Origin: Phytophthora quininea
Lineage: Eukaryota > Oomycota > Peronosporomycetes > Peronosporales > Peronosporaceae
Direction of reading: 5' to 3'
Length of the DNA stretch: 42,979 nucleotides
Assembly: GCA_011947345.1 (NCBI GenBank)
Contig: JAAVTG010000619.1
Span: 1-42,979 of the forward strand
Shown: in pieces, positions 42,602 to 42,979 of the stretch
Position numbering within the stretch: position 1 is the stretch's first letter
How the letters are laid out: every line of letters begins with the position of its first letter
Program-made: the position numbers and the translations under genes
Notes under the pieces: model-generated
Seen by the model: the letters and a program-made list of their open reading frames with translations, nothing else
What the model was told of the DNA's origin: nothing
Database searches by the model: none

Positions 42602-42963
42602 CTACGTCGCGTGTTGGATCTGTCGAAACTCGCTCGCAGCACTTCGCACGATGTCATTAATCATCGACTTGATTCTCTCGATGCTTTCGCTAGTGCAGTC
42701 CACACGCTGCAGCGTCTCGGCCGCCAGAGCCCACTTCTCGACAAACCGAGCCTTCTCGAGCGATGCCGACAGAATGGAAGCGAGGTTGGTGGTTGAATTA
42801 AAGCTGGCGTTCGGCAAAGAACGTGTTTCCAACGGGGTTGAAGTCGACGGCAGCGTTTCAACATCCTCAGCTTGATCTGGAACATGTCCAGGTACCGACG
42901 CGTTGGGGTGTCTTCAGCGTTGTCCGGCGAACTCAGCGAGATTTCCAATCCTATGACAGCCAT
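42602..42963 (-). CDS. Unrecognised short protein, frame-broken
   Basis: From ATG 42963 the reading is MAVIGLEISLSSPDNAEDTP then RRYLDMFQIKLRMLK. After an apparent frame break near 42860 the second frame reads LPSTSTPLETRSLPNASFNS, LASILSASLEKARFVEKWAL and SIERIKSMINDIVRSAASEF, ending at 42602. Helical character suggests a small alpha-helical subunit of about 120 residues, but no family was recognised. The frame break could be an undercalled base or a short intron. Confidence 0.4.
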
Positions 42964-42979
42964 TTCGGACGCGTGAGTA

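Overview
The window looks like nuclear DNA of an oomycete, most likely a Phytophthora-type Peronosporales species (inference). The reasons are dense genes with few, short GT-AG introns, close-spaced divergent and convergent gene pairs, oomycete-type initiator motifs (YTCAYTYY) just before start codons, a ciliary gene, a kinesin-14, and remnants of MULE, hAT and LINE-like elements.

There are three regions. (1) 1-9200 is gene-dense: the 3' end of an adenine DNA glycosylase (MUTYH), an N-alpha-acetyltransferase 60-like gene, CFAP418 (C8orf37), a divergent class II photolyase-like gene on the minus strand, a YjcF/ElaA-like GNAT acyltransferase and a TKL protein kinase. (2) 9370-23615 is a repeat-rich island. 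It is bounded by two near-identical direct repeats of about 950 bp and holds a MULE transposase pseudogene, a broken zinc-finger/dioxygenase-like gene, a hAT-type transposase remnant and a 5'-truncated LINE with a perfect 19-bp target-site duplication. Two host genes sit among them, an MFS transporter and a Ser/Thr kinase. (3) 24200-42979 is gene-dense again: an orphan coiled-coil protein, a C2-domain membrane protein, the 18S rRNA dimethyltransferase DIM1, a kinesin-14 with a long Asp-Arg repeat at its N terminus, the cohesin subunit SCC3/STAG, an oomycete-type coiled-coil family protein, a secreted GH3 beta-xylosidase-like enzyme and the 5' end of an unrecognised gene.

Many conserved genes carry single-base frame breaks. 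In at least nine places the break is repaired by one extra base in a homopolymer run (for example T4 to T5, C5 to C6, G4 to G5). Because these sit in genes expected to be essential (SCC3, DIM1), they are more likely sequencing or assembly undercalls than true pseudogenisation. Gene spans below therefore run from first to last supported codon, including introns and suspected frame errors. No tRNA, rRNA or CRISPR feature was seen. Function calls rest on motif recognition by eye, not database searches.
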